NCBI GenBank assembly: GCA_030425905.1
Contig: JAUHZT010000002.1
Span: 1-64,000, forward strand
Direction: 5' to 3'
Length of the DNA: 64,000 bases
Source: Gammaproteobacteria bacterium
GTDB taxonomy: Bacteria; Pseudomonadota; Gammaproteobacteria; Steroidobacterales; Woeseiaceae
A model generated the notes under the pieces. It was given only the letters and a program-made list of their open reading frames with translations. It was not told the DNA's origin and did no database searches. This document shows, in pieces, positions 40,870 through 50,679 of this stretch. The position numbers and the translations under genes were made by a program. Each line of letters starts with the position of its first letter. The stretch's first letter is position 1.

Positions 40870-41856
40870 TTAAAGCGACACGGGCTGGCCGCTGGTGAGG
40901 GAGGCCTGCGCCGCATCCGCGAGCCGCAACGCGGCAATACCGTCGTTGCCGTCGGGTAATTCAGACTGGCCACCGGCAAGCCGGGTCAAGAAACGCTCAA
41001 GCTGAATTCGATAAGCGTCTGCGTAACGCTCGAGAAAGAACGGCAACACAGGCTCAGTCGTAAAGCCGTCTTCGTTCGCGACCTCCACCTGTGTCTTGGT
41101 CACATTGCCGGCGCGCAACATGCCCCTGGCACCAAAGACCTCAATGCGCTGATCGTAGCCGTAACTGCAACGCCGCGAATTGGTGATCTGGCACATGCGG
41201 CCCGACGCTGTTTTCAGAACCGCTACGGCCGTGTCGATATCACCCGCAGCGCCGATGGCTTCGCTGGCGAGCGCCGACCCGCTCGCAAACACTTCAATGG
41301 GTTCCTCACCCAGTAGCCAGCGGCCCATATCAAAGTCATGAATCATCATGTCTCGAAACAAGCCACCCGAGCGGGCAATGTACTCAACCGGCGGCGGCGC
41401 CGGATCACGGCTTGTGATACTGACGACCTCGACTTCACCCACCTGGCCCGCGTCGATCAGGGTCTTGAGGTTTCCGAGCGTCGGATCATGGCGCCGATTG
41501 AAGCCGATACTCAACAGCACGCCGCACTCGCGGGCGACCGCAACACACTGGCTGGCTGCGTTAATGTCGAGGTCCAGTGGCTTTTCGCAAAAAATGGCTT
41601 TGCCTGCGCGTGCCGCCTGTTCGACAAGTGTCGCGTGCGTGTCGGTGGAACTGGCAATGACCACGGCATCGACGGACTGGTCATCGAGTATCTGGCTGAC
41701 CTCCGCAACGGCCGCACCCGTGCGCTTTGCAAGTTGTGTTGCGGCATCACTGACGACGTCGGACACGTAAGCAAGTGTGGCCTGCGAATTTTGATGCAAA
41801 TTGTTAGCGTGAATCTGCCCGATGCGTCCAGCGCCGATTACAGCAATCTTGATCAT
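40870..41856 (-). CDS. iolG: Inositol 2-dehydrogenase
   Basis: IAVIGAGRIGQIHANNLHQN, AIFCEKPLDLDINAA, GFNRRHDP, RDMMIHDFDMGRWLLGEEP. Confidence 0.9.
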   Translation of the reverse strand: MIKIAVIGAGRIGQIHANNLHQNSQATLAYVSDVVSDAATQLAKRTGAAVAEVSQILDDQSVDAVVIASSTDTHATLVEQAARAGKAIFCEKPLDLDINAASQCVAVARECGVLLSIGFNRRHDPTLGNLKTLIDAGQVGEVEVVSITSRDPAPPPVEYIARSGGLFRDMMIHDFDMGRWLLGEEPIEVFASGSALASEAIGAAGDIDTAVAVLKTASGRMCQITNSRRCSYGYDQRIEVFGARGMLRAGNVTKTQVEVANEDGFTTEPVLPFFLERYADAYRIQLERFLTRLAGGQSELPDGNDGIAALRLADAAQASLTSGQPVSL

Positions 41857-42719
41857 TTGCGGGATTCTCCGGTAGCGGACTTATCGACGCCGTATTTGTA
41901 GGCGTAGCTGATAACCAGTGTCTGTGCGATACACATTGATGCGGTTAGCGAACGGAACTGGCGTACTTCAGCGTCCTTGATCTCGAAGCAGACTTCGGCG
42001 TCACGCGCTATCGGGCTCAGACGACTGTCGCTAATGGCGATCAGCGGCGCGCCGTTCGCTTGTGCCCGTTCGGCGACTGCGGCGGTATCGTTTGCATACG
42101 GCCGGAAAGACACGGCAATGACAATGTCATTGGGGCCGAGCATCCAGCTTTGTTCCGACGTCATGCCGGCCACACCATCGAGCAGGAAAGCGCGTTTCTC
42201 GACATGACTCAGCGAGTAAGCGAGATAGGCGGCTACGGGAAATGCGCGTCGCACGCCCGCGAGGTAGATGGTTTCAGCGTTATGCATGAGCTCGACCGAC
42301 TTCGTGAGGTCCTCGGGACGTACCACTTCACGTAGATGCTCAAGTGCAATGATGTTGCTCTCGGCGAAGTCGTGCAGAACATTCTCGGGCGCGAGCCAGT
42401 CCATTTCGTCGGAGCGCTTGCGGAACTGGCGAATTCGCTCCGAGTAGCTCGGGCTTGGCGAGGCGCTAAGAATTTCGTCGCGAAATAGCCGCTGCATGTC
42501 ACTTGCGCCCGTGTAACCAAAAACCTTGGCAAAACGTACGATCGTGGATGGCTGCACGCCACAGCGGCTGGAAATAATGGACAGGGTTTCCAGGGCCACA
42601 TCGTTCGGGTTATCCATGATGTAGCTGGCAACCTGCTTCAGGCGTGGGCTCAGGGATTCATACTGCGCGGTAATTTCCTGTTTCAGCGCTTCCAGGTCGC
42701 TTGGTGGTGATTTGGGCAT
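41853..42719 (-). CDS. MurR/RpiR family regulator of the inositol locus
   Basis: HTH_6 (VASYIMDNPNDVALETLSIISSRCGVQPSTIVRFAKVFGYTG) plus SIS domain; start at Met 42719 with GGAG upstream, since the longer start overlaps an operator-like box. Confidence 0.9.
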   Translation of the reverse strand: MPKSPPSDLEALKQEITAQYESLSPRLKQVASYIMDNPNDVALETLSIISSRCGVQPSTIVRFAKVFGYTGASDMQRLFRDEILSASPSPSYSERIRQFRKRSDEMDWLAPENVLHDFAESNIIALEHLREVVRPEDLTKSVELMHNAETIYLAGVRRAFPVAAYLAYSLSHVEKRAFLLDGVAGMTSEQSWMLGPNDIVIAVSFRPYANDTAAVAERAQANGAPLIAISDSRLSPIARDAEVCFEIKDAEVRQFRSLTASMCIAQTLVISYAYKYGVDKSATGESRK

Positions 42720-42753
42720 TGCGGGTCGCTCCGGCGGCTTTGTGCCGCGGCAG

Positions 42754-42789
42754 TGAAACACATTTTTCATTGTTGAAAAAGTCGTTTCA
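42754..42789. promoter_or_regulatory. Two tandem TGAAA-N6-TTTCA boxes upstream of the RpiR regulator
   Basis: TGAAACACATTTTTCA (42754-42769) and TGAAAAAGTCGTTTCA (42774-42789), 20 bp apart. Confidence 0.6.
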
Positions 42790-42854
42790 ATTGATGGCGA
42801 GCTTCGAATAGTTGTAACAAAGCGTCCGTAGGCTTCGTCTCCTTAAACGCTGCC

Positions 42855-42920
42855 GGGCGCAGTATAGAATATTTTTTCCAAGATTTTTACTTTTCGGAAT
42901 TTCTATTCTATACTGCGCCC
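42855..42920. promoter_or_regulatory. Mirror-symmetric divergent promoter/operator (17-bp perfect inverted repeat)
   Basis: GGGCGCAGTATAGAATA (42855-42871) / TATTCTATACTGCGCCC (42904-42920); each arm carries TATACT; AGAA-N6-TTCC and GGAA-N6-TTCT lie at the inner edges. Confidence 0.65.
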
Positions 42921-42952
42921 GTAGATCATCCATAGAGAATTTGGGGGGCGAT

Positions 42953-45811
42953 GTGAATACGACTAAAAAGGCCTGCATGCGCAGGTTGGCTGGCAGGACC
43001 GTCCGGCTGGGCACACTTCTTCGACACACTGTTTGGTCCGCTGCCGGATTGCTGATTCTTGGCTTTTCGAACTCGGCGTTTGCTCAGACCGTAACCGGCG
43101 AAGTGACAGATTCCCGCAAGACCGTTGCATTCGAAGGTGCGATTGTCCGCATCGACGGTTTGCCCGTGTCTGCGACCACAGATTCCAGCGGTCGTTTCCG
43201 GCTGCCTAATGTCCCTGAGGGTGATCACACGCTGATCGTGTCGTACGTAGGTACTGAGGACACGCGTATTCCCATCAAGGTTGGCAGCAACGGCCTGGCA
43301 TTGGGCGAGGTCGTCATTGGCGCCAGTGAGCGAGCCACCCTCGAGGAGGTCATCGTGTTCGGCCAGGCGGCAGCCTTTGCCGGTGCCCTGAATCAGGAGC
43401 GTGCATCAGATCACCTCGTATCGGTGCTCGATACCGACGCGATGGGACAGTTTCCTGACCAGAACGTTGCTGAATCGCTGCGGCGGCTGACCGGTGTCAG
43501 CGTTGAAAATGATCAGGGCGAAGGGCGCTATGTCGTGATACGTGGCATGGACCCGGACCTGAATGCCACCTCGATTAACGGCGTGCGAGCCACCGCAGGT
43601 GAGCCGCGACGCGCATTACAGCTTGATGTGATTCCTTCCGACGTACTCGATGGACTCGAGGTTCACAAAACGCTCACGCCTGACATGGACGGTGACGCGA
43701 TCGGTGGCTCGATCAACGTCAAGACGCTATCGGCATTCAGTCGCAAAGGGCCTTACCTGAAGGCACGTGCCGAAGGCGGCTATAACGAATACCGCGAAAA
43801 GTGGAGTCCAAAACTGTCTTTCGCGGGCAGTAACATTTTTGACCTTAGTAACGGGCAACGGTTCGGTGTCGCTGCCGCGCTCAGCTATCACGATCGTGCA
43901 CTGCTGGTCGACAACAATGAAGGCGACGATTGGGAAGAAGCCGACAATGGTGCCGAGTTTGCCGAGACTTACGAACCGCGGCTGTACACCGTGGACCGTA
44001 AACGCATCGGCGGCGCCCTGAATTTCGATCTTGACCTGAACGAGACGACCGCACTGCACCTCTATACGCTCTACAGCACCTTTGAGGATGTCGAGGTTCG
44101 CAATGCAGTTGAATTTGCGCTCGATGGTCTTGACGAAGATACCGTGACGGATGCCAGTGCTGATTATTCGGAAGTAGAAATTTCTCGTTCAACCAAGGAT
44201 CGAATGCAGACAGCCGATAATCTCTCTATTTCATTGGGTTCCGAAACTCAGCTCGACAAATGGCTGATTTCAACAAATCTCGGTTACTCCGCGGCCGCCG
44301 AGGAAACAGAAAATGGCGTAGACGGTGTTTGGGTGGCCGAATTTGAGACGGACGATGGCATTATCGGCGCAGATCAGCCGGTGCTTACACTCAACAGATC
44401 CAATGTACAGATCCCGGTGGTCGAGTCAGCGTTCTGGAGTGCATTGTCCGATGGCAGCTTGTACGAACTCGATGAAATCGAGACTTACTATGAAAAGAAC
44501 GAAGATGAGCAGTTGTCATTTCAGTTCGATGTGGAACGCGATACGGACTTTGGCAACCTGAAGTTTGGTGTCAAGTCGCGGATGCGCGAGAAATCTGTGC
44601 GCGAAGTTGTGGACCTGTATTCCGGTGATGGCACCTGGTTTCTCTCGGACGTACCATTTCCAAACGGTGGTGCAAGCTTTGGCTTCCCGACGCCCGTTGA
44701 TCCCGTCCCCAACCTGGCTGGAACGCGCGACATACTTGCTGGTGGCGTAGGGCTGGAGTATGAAGACCTCGATTCTCAGATTGACTCGAACGTTGCCAAT
44801 TTCACCTACCAGGAAGACGTCATGGCGGCTTATGGTATGGGTACCTGGGAAACGGATCGCCTCACGGTAACCGCCGGTGTTCGCGTTGAGTGGACGGATA
44901 CCGACAACGCTGGCAACGAGGTTGAGTTTCTGGAAGAGGGCGAAATTGTTAATGGCGTGCCCTTGGCCGACGACACGGTTTTTGTAACACCCGTTCAGCA
45001 GTCGGACTCGTACAGTGACATATTGCCAAGCGCCAATTTGCGGTTCAACTTCACCGAAAACGTTATCGGCCGCGCGTCAGTGCACAAGTCAGTGGTCAGG
45101 CCGGGTGTGGAGTTTGTCGCTTTTCGTGTGGCGATTGAAGACAACGAAGCGGAGCTCGGCAATCCCGAACTGAAACCCTATCGGGCGTGGAACGCCGACG
45201 CATCGCTGTCCTGGTACCCGACCGAATTGAGTGTGCTGTCAGCCGGTGTCTTCTACAAAACGATTGAGGACTTTGTGTTCCTGCAGGAAATTGAAGACTA
45301 CGCCTGGCAAGGCAGGGTCTTTGATGAGGCCGTTATCGCGCTCAATGGCGAGGACGCAAGTGTGTTCGGTTTTGAGTTTACGTATCAGCAGCATTTCGGT
45401 TTTCTCGGCGCGCCCTTTGACGGCTTCCTAGTTTCGTTCAACTACACCTATGTTGACGCCGAGGGCGATACGGGCGAGCGCACCATCAGCTTGCCCAAGC
45501 AGGCACAGAATATCGGCAGCTTCATGATTGGCTACGACAAGCACGGGCTGGATCTGCGGCTGGCGATGAAGTATCGCGACAAGTACATAGACGAGCTGGT
45601 TGAGGAAGGACTTGACCGATACACGGACGAGCGCGTGCAGTGGGACCTGACCGCCAAGTACCGTTTCACGGACAACTGGCTCCTGTACGCGGAAGTAGCA
45701 AATATTGGCAACGAGCCTGAGCACTACTACGCAGGCCGCAAGAGTCGTCTGTACCAGTACGACGAGTACGGTACGACGTCGGCGCTGGGTATTCAGTACA
45801 ACTTCCAGTAA
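42953..45811 (+). CDS. TonB-dependent receptor with N-terminal carboxypeptidase-like regulatory domain
   Basis: Likely GTG start; AQTVTGEVTDSRKTVAFEGAIVRIDGLPVSATTDSSGRF, FPDQNVAESLRRLTGVSVENDQGEGRYVVIRGMDP, C-terminal LGIQYNFQ. Confidence 0.93.
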   Translation: MNTTKKACMRRLAGRTVRLGTLLRHTVWSAAGLLILGFSNSAFAQTVTGEVTDSRKTVAFEGAIVRIDGLPVSATTDSSGRFRLPNVPEGDHTLIVSYVGTEDTRIPIKVGSNGLALGEVVIGASERATLEEVIVFGQAAAFAGALNQERASDHLVSVLDTDAMGQFPDQNVAESLRRLTGVSVENDQGEGRYVVIRGMDPDLNATSINGVRATAGEPRRALQLDVIPSDVLDGLEVHKTLTPDMDGDAIGGSINVKTLSAFSRKGPYLKARAEGGYNEYREKWSPKLSFAGSNIFDLSNGQRFGVAAALSYHDRALLVDNNEGDDWEEADNGAEFAETYEPRLYTVDRKRIGGALNFDLDLNETTALHLYTLYSTFEDVEVRNAVEFALDGLDEDTVTDASADYSEVEISRSTKDRMQTADNLSISLGSETQLDKWLISTNLGYSAAAEETENGVDGVWVAEFETDDGIIGADQPVLTLNRSNVQIPVVESAFWSALSDGSLYELDEIETYYEKNEDEQLSFQFDVERDTDFGNLKFGVKSRMREKSVREVVDLYSGDGTWFLSDVPFPNGGASFGFPTPVDPVPNLAGTRDILAGGVGLEYEDLDSQIDSNVANFTYQEDVMAAYGMGTWETDRLTVTAGVRVEWTDTDNAGNEVEFLEEGEIVNGVPLADDTVFVTPVQQSDSYSDILPSANLRFNFTENVIGRASVHKSVVRPGVEFVAFRVAIEDNEAELGNPELKPYRAWNADASLSWYPTELSVLSAGVFYKTIEDFVFLQEIEDYAWQGRVFDEAVIALNGEDASVFGFEFTYQQHFGFLGAPFDGFLVSFNYTYVDAEGDTGERTISLPKQAQNIGSFMIGYDKHGLDLRLAMKYRDKYIDELVEEGLDRYTDERVQWDLTAKYRFTDNWLLYAEVANIGNEPEHYYAGRKSRLYQYDEYGTTSALGIQYNFQ

Positions 45812-45850
45812 GCTGCGCACGGCGCCGCCAGCGCCAGTACGATGTCTGCA

Positions 45851-45886
45851 AGCAGGGCCGGACCTTTGTTCCGGCCCTGCTTTTTT
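45851..45886 (+). terminator. Intrinsic terminator after the TonB receptor
   Basis: AGCAGGGCCGGA-CCTTTGT-TCCGGCCCTGCT followed by a T-run. Confidence 0.92.
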
Positions 45887-45996
45887 ATGCGGTATGCAGG
45901 CGTCGCGGGCGTGTTCGCCGCTTTTTTTGCAAACCGGGGCGACCTGCACCAAACTGACAGCCATTCTCGACAAACTTCTACCAGAGGGACACCAAG

Positions 45997-47202
45997 ATGC
46001 GCGAAGCTGTCATCGTTTCCACCGCGCGGACCGCGCTGGCCAAGTCGGTCCGCGGAACGTTCAACAACACTCACGGCATAACGCTGGCGGGCCACGCACT
46101 CAAACATGCGATCAGCCGAGCGGGCATTGCGCCTGAGCGTATTGAAGATGTGCACATGGGCAGCGGCCACCCCGAAGGCGCCACGGGTTTTAATGTCGGA
46201 CGTAATGCGGCGATAGCGGCCGGCTGTCCAGTGTCGACGGCAGGGGCAACCATCAGTCGTTATTGCTCGTCCGGACTCCAGTCAATTGCTACCGCGGCAG
46301 GCCGAATCGTCAACGAAGGTGTGCCCGTGATGGCGGCCGGCGGCGTGGAGTCCATTTCGCTCGTGCAGCTCGGTGGACATTTCAATATGTTCCATGCGAC
46401 CGACGAAGAGCTGTTTGCGCGCATGCCGCAACTATGGATGTCGATGATCGAAACGGCGGAGATTGTCGCCGAACGCTACGGAATTTCACGCGAGGCGCAG
46501 GATGCTTTTGCGCTTGAGAGTCAGCGGCGCACGGCCGACGCCCAGCAAGCGGGTCGCTACGATGAGGAGATCGTGCCACTGACCACCTCGTGGAAGATGG
46601 TCGACCGCGAAACAGGTGCTGAATCGTTTGTGGAGCGTACCGCCGACAAGGACGAGTGTAATCGTCCGGATACAACTGCCGAGGGACTGGCTGCATTGAA
46701 GCCGGTCTTCAAAGACGGTCAACAAGTCAAAGTCGGCAAATTCATCACGGCCGGCAACGCGAGCCAGCTTGCCGATGGTGCGAGTGCTTGCGTGCTCATG
46801 GAGGCATCGGAAGCCGAACGCCAGGGGATTGAACCGCTGGGTGCGTTCCGCGGGTTTGCGGTGCACGGTTGCGAAGCGGATGAAATGGGCATCGGGCCAG
46901 TCTATGCCGTGCCCCGACTGCTCGAACGCAATGGCCTCAAAGTCGATGACATTGATCTTTGGGAGTTGAACGAAGCGTTCGCAAGCCAGGCAATATATTG
47001 CCGGGACAAGCTAGGGATCGACCCGGAGAAACTGAATGTTAACGGCGGTGCGATCTCGATCGGTCACCCCTACGGTATGACTGGCGCGCGCTGCGCCGGC
47101 CACCTGTTGCTGGAGGGGCGCCGGCGCGGTGCGCGCTACGGTGTCGTCACAATGTGTGTCGGCGGCGGCATGGGCGCTGCCGGTTTGTTCGAAATTTTCT
47201 GA
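45997..47202 (+). CDS. Thiolase (acetyl-CoA acyltransferase)
   Basis: [35 protein letters not shown]-type active site ([13 protein letters not shown]), [33 protein letters not shown]. Confidence 0.95.
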   Translation: MREAVIVSTARTALAKSVRGTFNNTHGITLAGHALKHAISRAGIAPERIEDVHMGSGHPEGATGFNVGRNAAIAAGCPVSTAGATISRYCSSGLQSIATAAGRIVNEGVPVMAAGGVESISLVQLGGHFNMFHATDEELFARMPQLWMSMIETAEIVAERYGISREAQDAFALESQRRTADAQQAGRYDEEIVPLTTSWKMVDRETGAESFVERTADKDECNRPDTTAEGLAALKPVFKDGQQVKVGKFITAGNASQLADGASACVLMEASEAERQGIEPLGAFRGFAVHGCEADEMGIGPVYAVPRLLERNGLKVDDIDLWELNEAFASQAIYCRDKLGIDPEKLNVNGGAISIGHPYGMTGARCAGHLLLEGRRRGARYGVVTMCVGGGMGAAGLFEIF

Positions 47203-47459
47203 GCCCGCCGGTCTCGACGACATCAGCCGGGCGTGCCCGGCTACAGGCGTGCAGGCAGTATGCGGAGCCATGGCGGCAGCCCAGGGGTCGATACCGGGCT
47301 AAAATTTCCGTATGGACAGTTTCCGGGGGCGTGCTTGCGGCTGCCATTGAACAGAATGTGCCGAAAGCCGCCCGAATGCCGGCCGAGTGCAGCAATTTGG
47401 ATATCGCTGTTCGCGACGATGTAAGATTGCCAGAGAACAACAATAAGAAGAGACTGGCT

Positions 47460-48620
47460 ATGAACTCTCTGCAGAAAATTGCCCTGCCTGCTGTTTTCTC
47501 ACTAATTGCGCTCTGTGCGTGTGGCGGCGGAGGAGGCGGTGGTTCAGCACCCCCGGTAACGCCACCAGTGACACCGCCGGTTACCCCGCCAGCGAACGTT
47601 GCGCCGATGGCCGTGATGGACGTCAACGTGGATTCGGGTCATGCGCCATTGCTGGTGAGTTTCGATGCCACGCAGTCGAGTGATAGCGACGGCAACATTG
47701 CGAGCTATGCGTGGACGTTCGGCGACGGGGCGACCGCTTCCGGCAGCACGGTTGACCACAGTTACACCGACCTCGGACAATTCACCGCCACGCTTACGGT
47801 TACTGACGACGATGGCGCGACCTCGGCAACCTCCCTGTCAATCAAAAGCTATGCGCAATTGCCGGGTTTCTATACGGGAACTTTCGCATCGACGGCAACG
47901 GGCACTCCGATCGAGATCGACATGATCGTTGGTAGCAACCTGCGCATGCATGCCTGGAACCGGGTAGACCAATCGTCAGGTTACTGGGGCACGCTCAACG
48001 TCAGCGAGCGCATGGTTGACGGGACTGTTTCTGCGCAAGTCTGGCAGACTGGCAACACGTTCCCGGACGGTAGCGAGTTCGGCCCGGTAACGATCGCAGG
48101 CACGGTTGCCGAGAACCAGGGCTTTACTGGTACGCACAGTGGTGTCGGTGACAGTGGTGCAATCGATGTTACGTATATTAGCGATGTGTCCGACACGGTC
48201 TATACCCTGCAGGACATCAGTGGCGACTGGAGCTACGATGACGGGGCCGGGTTCACGGACATGATCAGCCTGACGGCAAGCGGCGATATCACCTACAGTG
48301 CATCCGATGGCTGTACGGCGACGGGTTCGATCGCCATTCTCGATGAGCAACTCAATGCCTTCTCATTCAGCTACGACCTGAACTGCCCACCGGGCACGAA
48401 CACAGTGCCAAACGGTGTGCGCACCGGCGTCGGCTTTGTCGACGACTTCAACTACGTGGATTCGTGGTTATTCATGGCAGGCTCAATAGCCGACGACGGT
48501 ACCTTGCTGAGCTGGAACCGGCCGAAGTCGGGCGCGACACCGAAGCCGCGAAACGACAATCTGAAGAACATGGCAACGCCCAAACGCGCAACGCCCGTAT
48601 GCAAGCAGCGTGTTCGTTGA
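47460..48620 (+). CDS. PKD-domain lipoprotein
   Basis: Lipobox LIALCAC followed by poly-Gly and (VTPP)n linker; PKD motif DSDGNIASYAWTFGDGATASGSTVDHSYTDLGQFTATLTVTDDDGA. Confidence 0.85.
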   Translation: MNSLQKIALPAVFSLIALCACGGGGGGGSAPPVTPPVTPPVTPPANVAPMAVMDVNVDSGHAPLLVSFDATQSSDSDGNIASYAWTFGDGATASGSTVDHSYTDLGQFTATLTVTDDDGATSATSLSIKSYAQLPGFYTGTFASTATGTPIEIDMIVGSNLRMHAWNRVDQSSGYWGTLNVSERMVDGTVSAQVWQTGNTFPDGSEFGPVTIAGTVAENQGFTGTHSGVGDSGAIDVTYISDVSDTVYTLQDISGDWSYDDGAGFTDMISLTASGDITYSASDGCTATGSIAILDEQLNAFSFSYDLNCPPGTNTVPNGVRTGVGFVDDFNYVDSWLFMAGSIADDGTLLSWNRPKSGATPKPRNDNLKNMATPKRATPVCKQRVR

Positions 48621-48647
48621 GCCTCGCGGCCATAGCGGCATTCGCGC

Positions 48648-50489
48648 TTAAGCCGGTAGTTCCCTAACTGCGCGATGCGCCTGGGAGATGGCCGTGTTGG
48701 TGTCGGCGCTGGCACCCGCGTCCGAGTTCGCAATCGTGATCCGGCCACAGGGCTGGCGGCCGATCACCCAGGGCTTGCTGGCTTCATCCGGCCAGTCAGG
48801 TTCCCAGGTCAGCCCCGGGCTGTAGGCGTAGCCGTGTGACCATCGATTGACCGTGATCGCGGAAATATCCCGCTCGGCATCGAAGCCAGCGCCTGAGAGG
48901 GCCTGATCGAGCTGATCGTACACGTGAGCTTCGTATTCCTCGAATGGGGTTGTCAGGAGTTGACGGCGGCCTGCACGCCATTGCTCGGGTCCCTTGATGT
49001 CTTTGAAGTACGGCACATGACACATGTGCAGAACCATGGGTTCATCAGGCGATGAGCTGAAGTCGTAAGCGCCCATCGAGACCGGGTAGTCCAGTTCAAC
49101 CTGCTTGTAGAAGTCATTGGTATAGTAAACAAACGACACGCCAAGATCGGCGAACGCACGCCAGTTCTTCGCCATCACCTTGGTGTAGACCAGCGGAATC
49201 TTGACGTTGTATTGCAGGCCCGCCACCTGCGCTTCGGGCAGTTCCGGGCAGAGGTATGGGATAGCACTGTTGTAGCAGGCCATAATGCAATGACTCGCGC
49301 GAACGGTGCGGGCAGTGGCGCCGTTAACGTAAGTGATATCGACCGACTTTTCGTTAGTCGTATGCTGCACGTTGACAACGGTACTGTTCAGCCGGATTCG
49401 TGTTGCCGCATCGGCCTGATCCAGTTCGGCGTATTGCACGCGCGCGGTGACGATATCTTCCATGCTGTTGCCCGGTACAGCAGCAGGGTTCAGTGCGCGA
49501 ACGAGCAGGCGTGCGACCGAGGCGTTACCATCGGGGAAGTGGAAAATGTAGGGTTCGTCGCCGCGGTGTCCCACACGCGGCATCGTGTGCCTGAGGCCCG
49601 GCATGCCGCCGCCGTCGTCATACCCCTGTACTTGAATAGCAGGGATTTCCTCAATGCCGACACACCAGAAGCTGATGCCCCAGCGGCGATACATCTCCAG
49701 AACCTGCTGGTCCATGCCCGCATAGTCTTTGAGGAAATCGTAGTAGCTCAGCTTGCTGAGCAGCGCAAATTTCTCCTCGCGATTGAGATCAGGAAGATAA
49801 TCCTTCTCCTCCGTAAAGATACGAACAAGGTCGACCTTCGCCTGCTTACAAAGCGGTGTTTGTGCTACAAATTCCTGCCACGGCAAAGTACCGTAACCGA
49901 CAGCGAGCTTCTGCTCATTGAAAGTCTGCTGGTCGAAAACAATTCCTTTGCCGAGCTTGAGCGAGTCGTACAACGATTGATCGTAGTAATCATAGAAACG
50001 TGGCAGATCAATCCCGATGTCTTTGAGTAGTTCGCGCGCGATGTCCGTGTAGGCCGAAGGCGTATCGATGGATTCAGTACCGCCGTAGCCAATTCTGGTT
50101 GCGCCGTTGACAGTGAACTCATTGCGTTTCGCATGGCCGCCGAAGTCATCGTGGTTGTCGAGTAGCAGTATTTTCGCAGCCGGGTGTGACTTGCGGTAAA
50201 AATACGCGGCCGCAAGCCCGCTTATGCCGGCACCGGTGACCACCAGGTCAAAATGTTCTTCAGGCTGTCCGACCGGCCAGCGCTGTCCGCTAACCCGCGC
50301 GTGCATGGTTTCCCATGAGCCCTCGTGACTACCGCGTAACCCGGTCTTAGCCGGTGGGTAATAGTTTCCGGGCAGCGCGCCCGGACCGGCGTTGGCACCA
50401 AATACCTCGTTCCATGGCGTCAACAGGGATGCGCCCATTGCAACCTGGGTGCCGTTGAGAAAGTCGCGTCGGGTGATTCTGTTTTTCAT
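48648..50489 (-). CDS. Tat-exported FAD-dependent oxidoreductase, spermidine dehydrogenase-like (copy 2)
   Basis: ITRRDFLNG Tat motif; GLRGSHEGSWETMHARV; VVTGAGISGLAAAYFYR; LLLDNHDDFGGHAKRNEF. Confidence 0.87.
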   Translation of the reverse strand: MKNRITRRDFLNGTQVAMGASLLTPWNEVFGANAGPGALPGNYYPPAKTGLRGSHEGSWETMHARVSGQRWPVGQPEEHFDLVVTGAGISGLAAAYFYRKSHPAAKILLLDNHDDFGGHAKRNEFTVNGATRIGYGGTESIDTPSAYTDIARELLKDIGIDLPRFYDYYDQSLYDSLKLGKGIVFDQQTFNEQKLAVGYGTLPWQEFVAQTPLCKQAKVDLVRIFTEEKDYLPDLNREEKFALLSKLSYYDFLKDYAGMDQQVLEMYRRWGISFWCVGIEEIPAIQVQGYDDGGGMPGLRHTMPRVGHRGDEPYIFHFPDGNASVARLLVRALNPAAVPGNSMEDIVTARVQYAELDQADAATRIRLNSTVVNVQHTTNEKSVDITYVNGATARTVRASHCIMACYNSAIPYLCPELPEAQVAGLQYNVKIPLVYTKVMAKNWRAFADLGVSFVYYTNDFYKQVELDYPVSMGAYDFSSSPDEPMVLHMCHVPYFKDIKGPEQWRAGRRQLLTTPFEEYEAHVYDQLDQALSGAGFDAERDISAITVNRWSHGYAYSPGLTWEPDWPDEASKPWVIGRQPCGRITIANSDAGASADTNTAISQAHRAVRELPA

Positions 50490-50679
50490 GCATCCAGCAT
50501 AGCTGATGACGTCCTGTATGGCATGTCCTGACAGCGCGTCCGGGCGAGGTCGATGAGCCGAAATTTCGTCAAAAATTCAGTTTCTCGTCATTTAGCCAGG
50601 CGCTCGATTACCTACCCTGTACGCCACGCTGCAGCACGGGGTTGCGGCGTAGCGAAGGACATTCCAGGGAGGTCAGGGT

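Noticed and set aside
47530-47600. Short tandem repeat as a possible mobile or CRISPR-like element
   Set aside because: It encodes the Gly-run and (VTPP)n linker of the PKD lipoprotein; a low-complexity coding linker.
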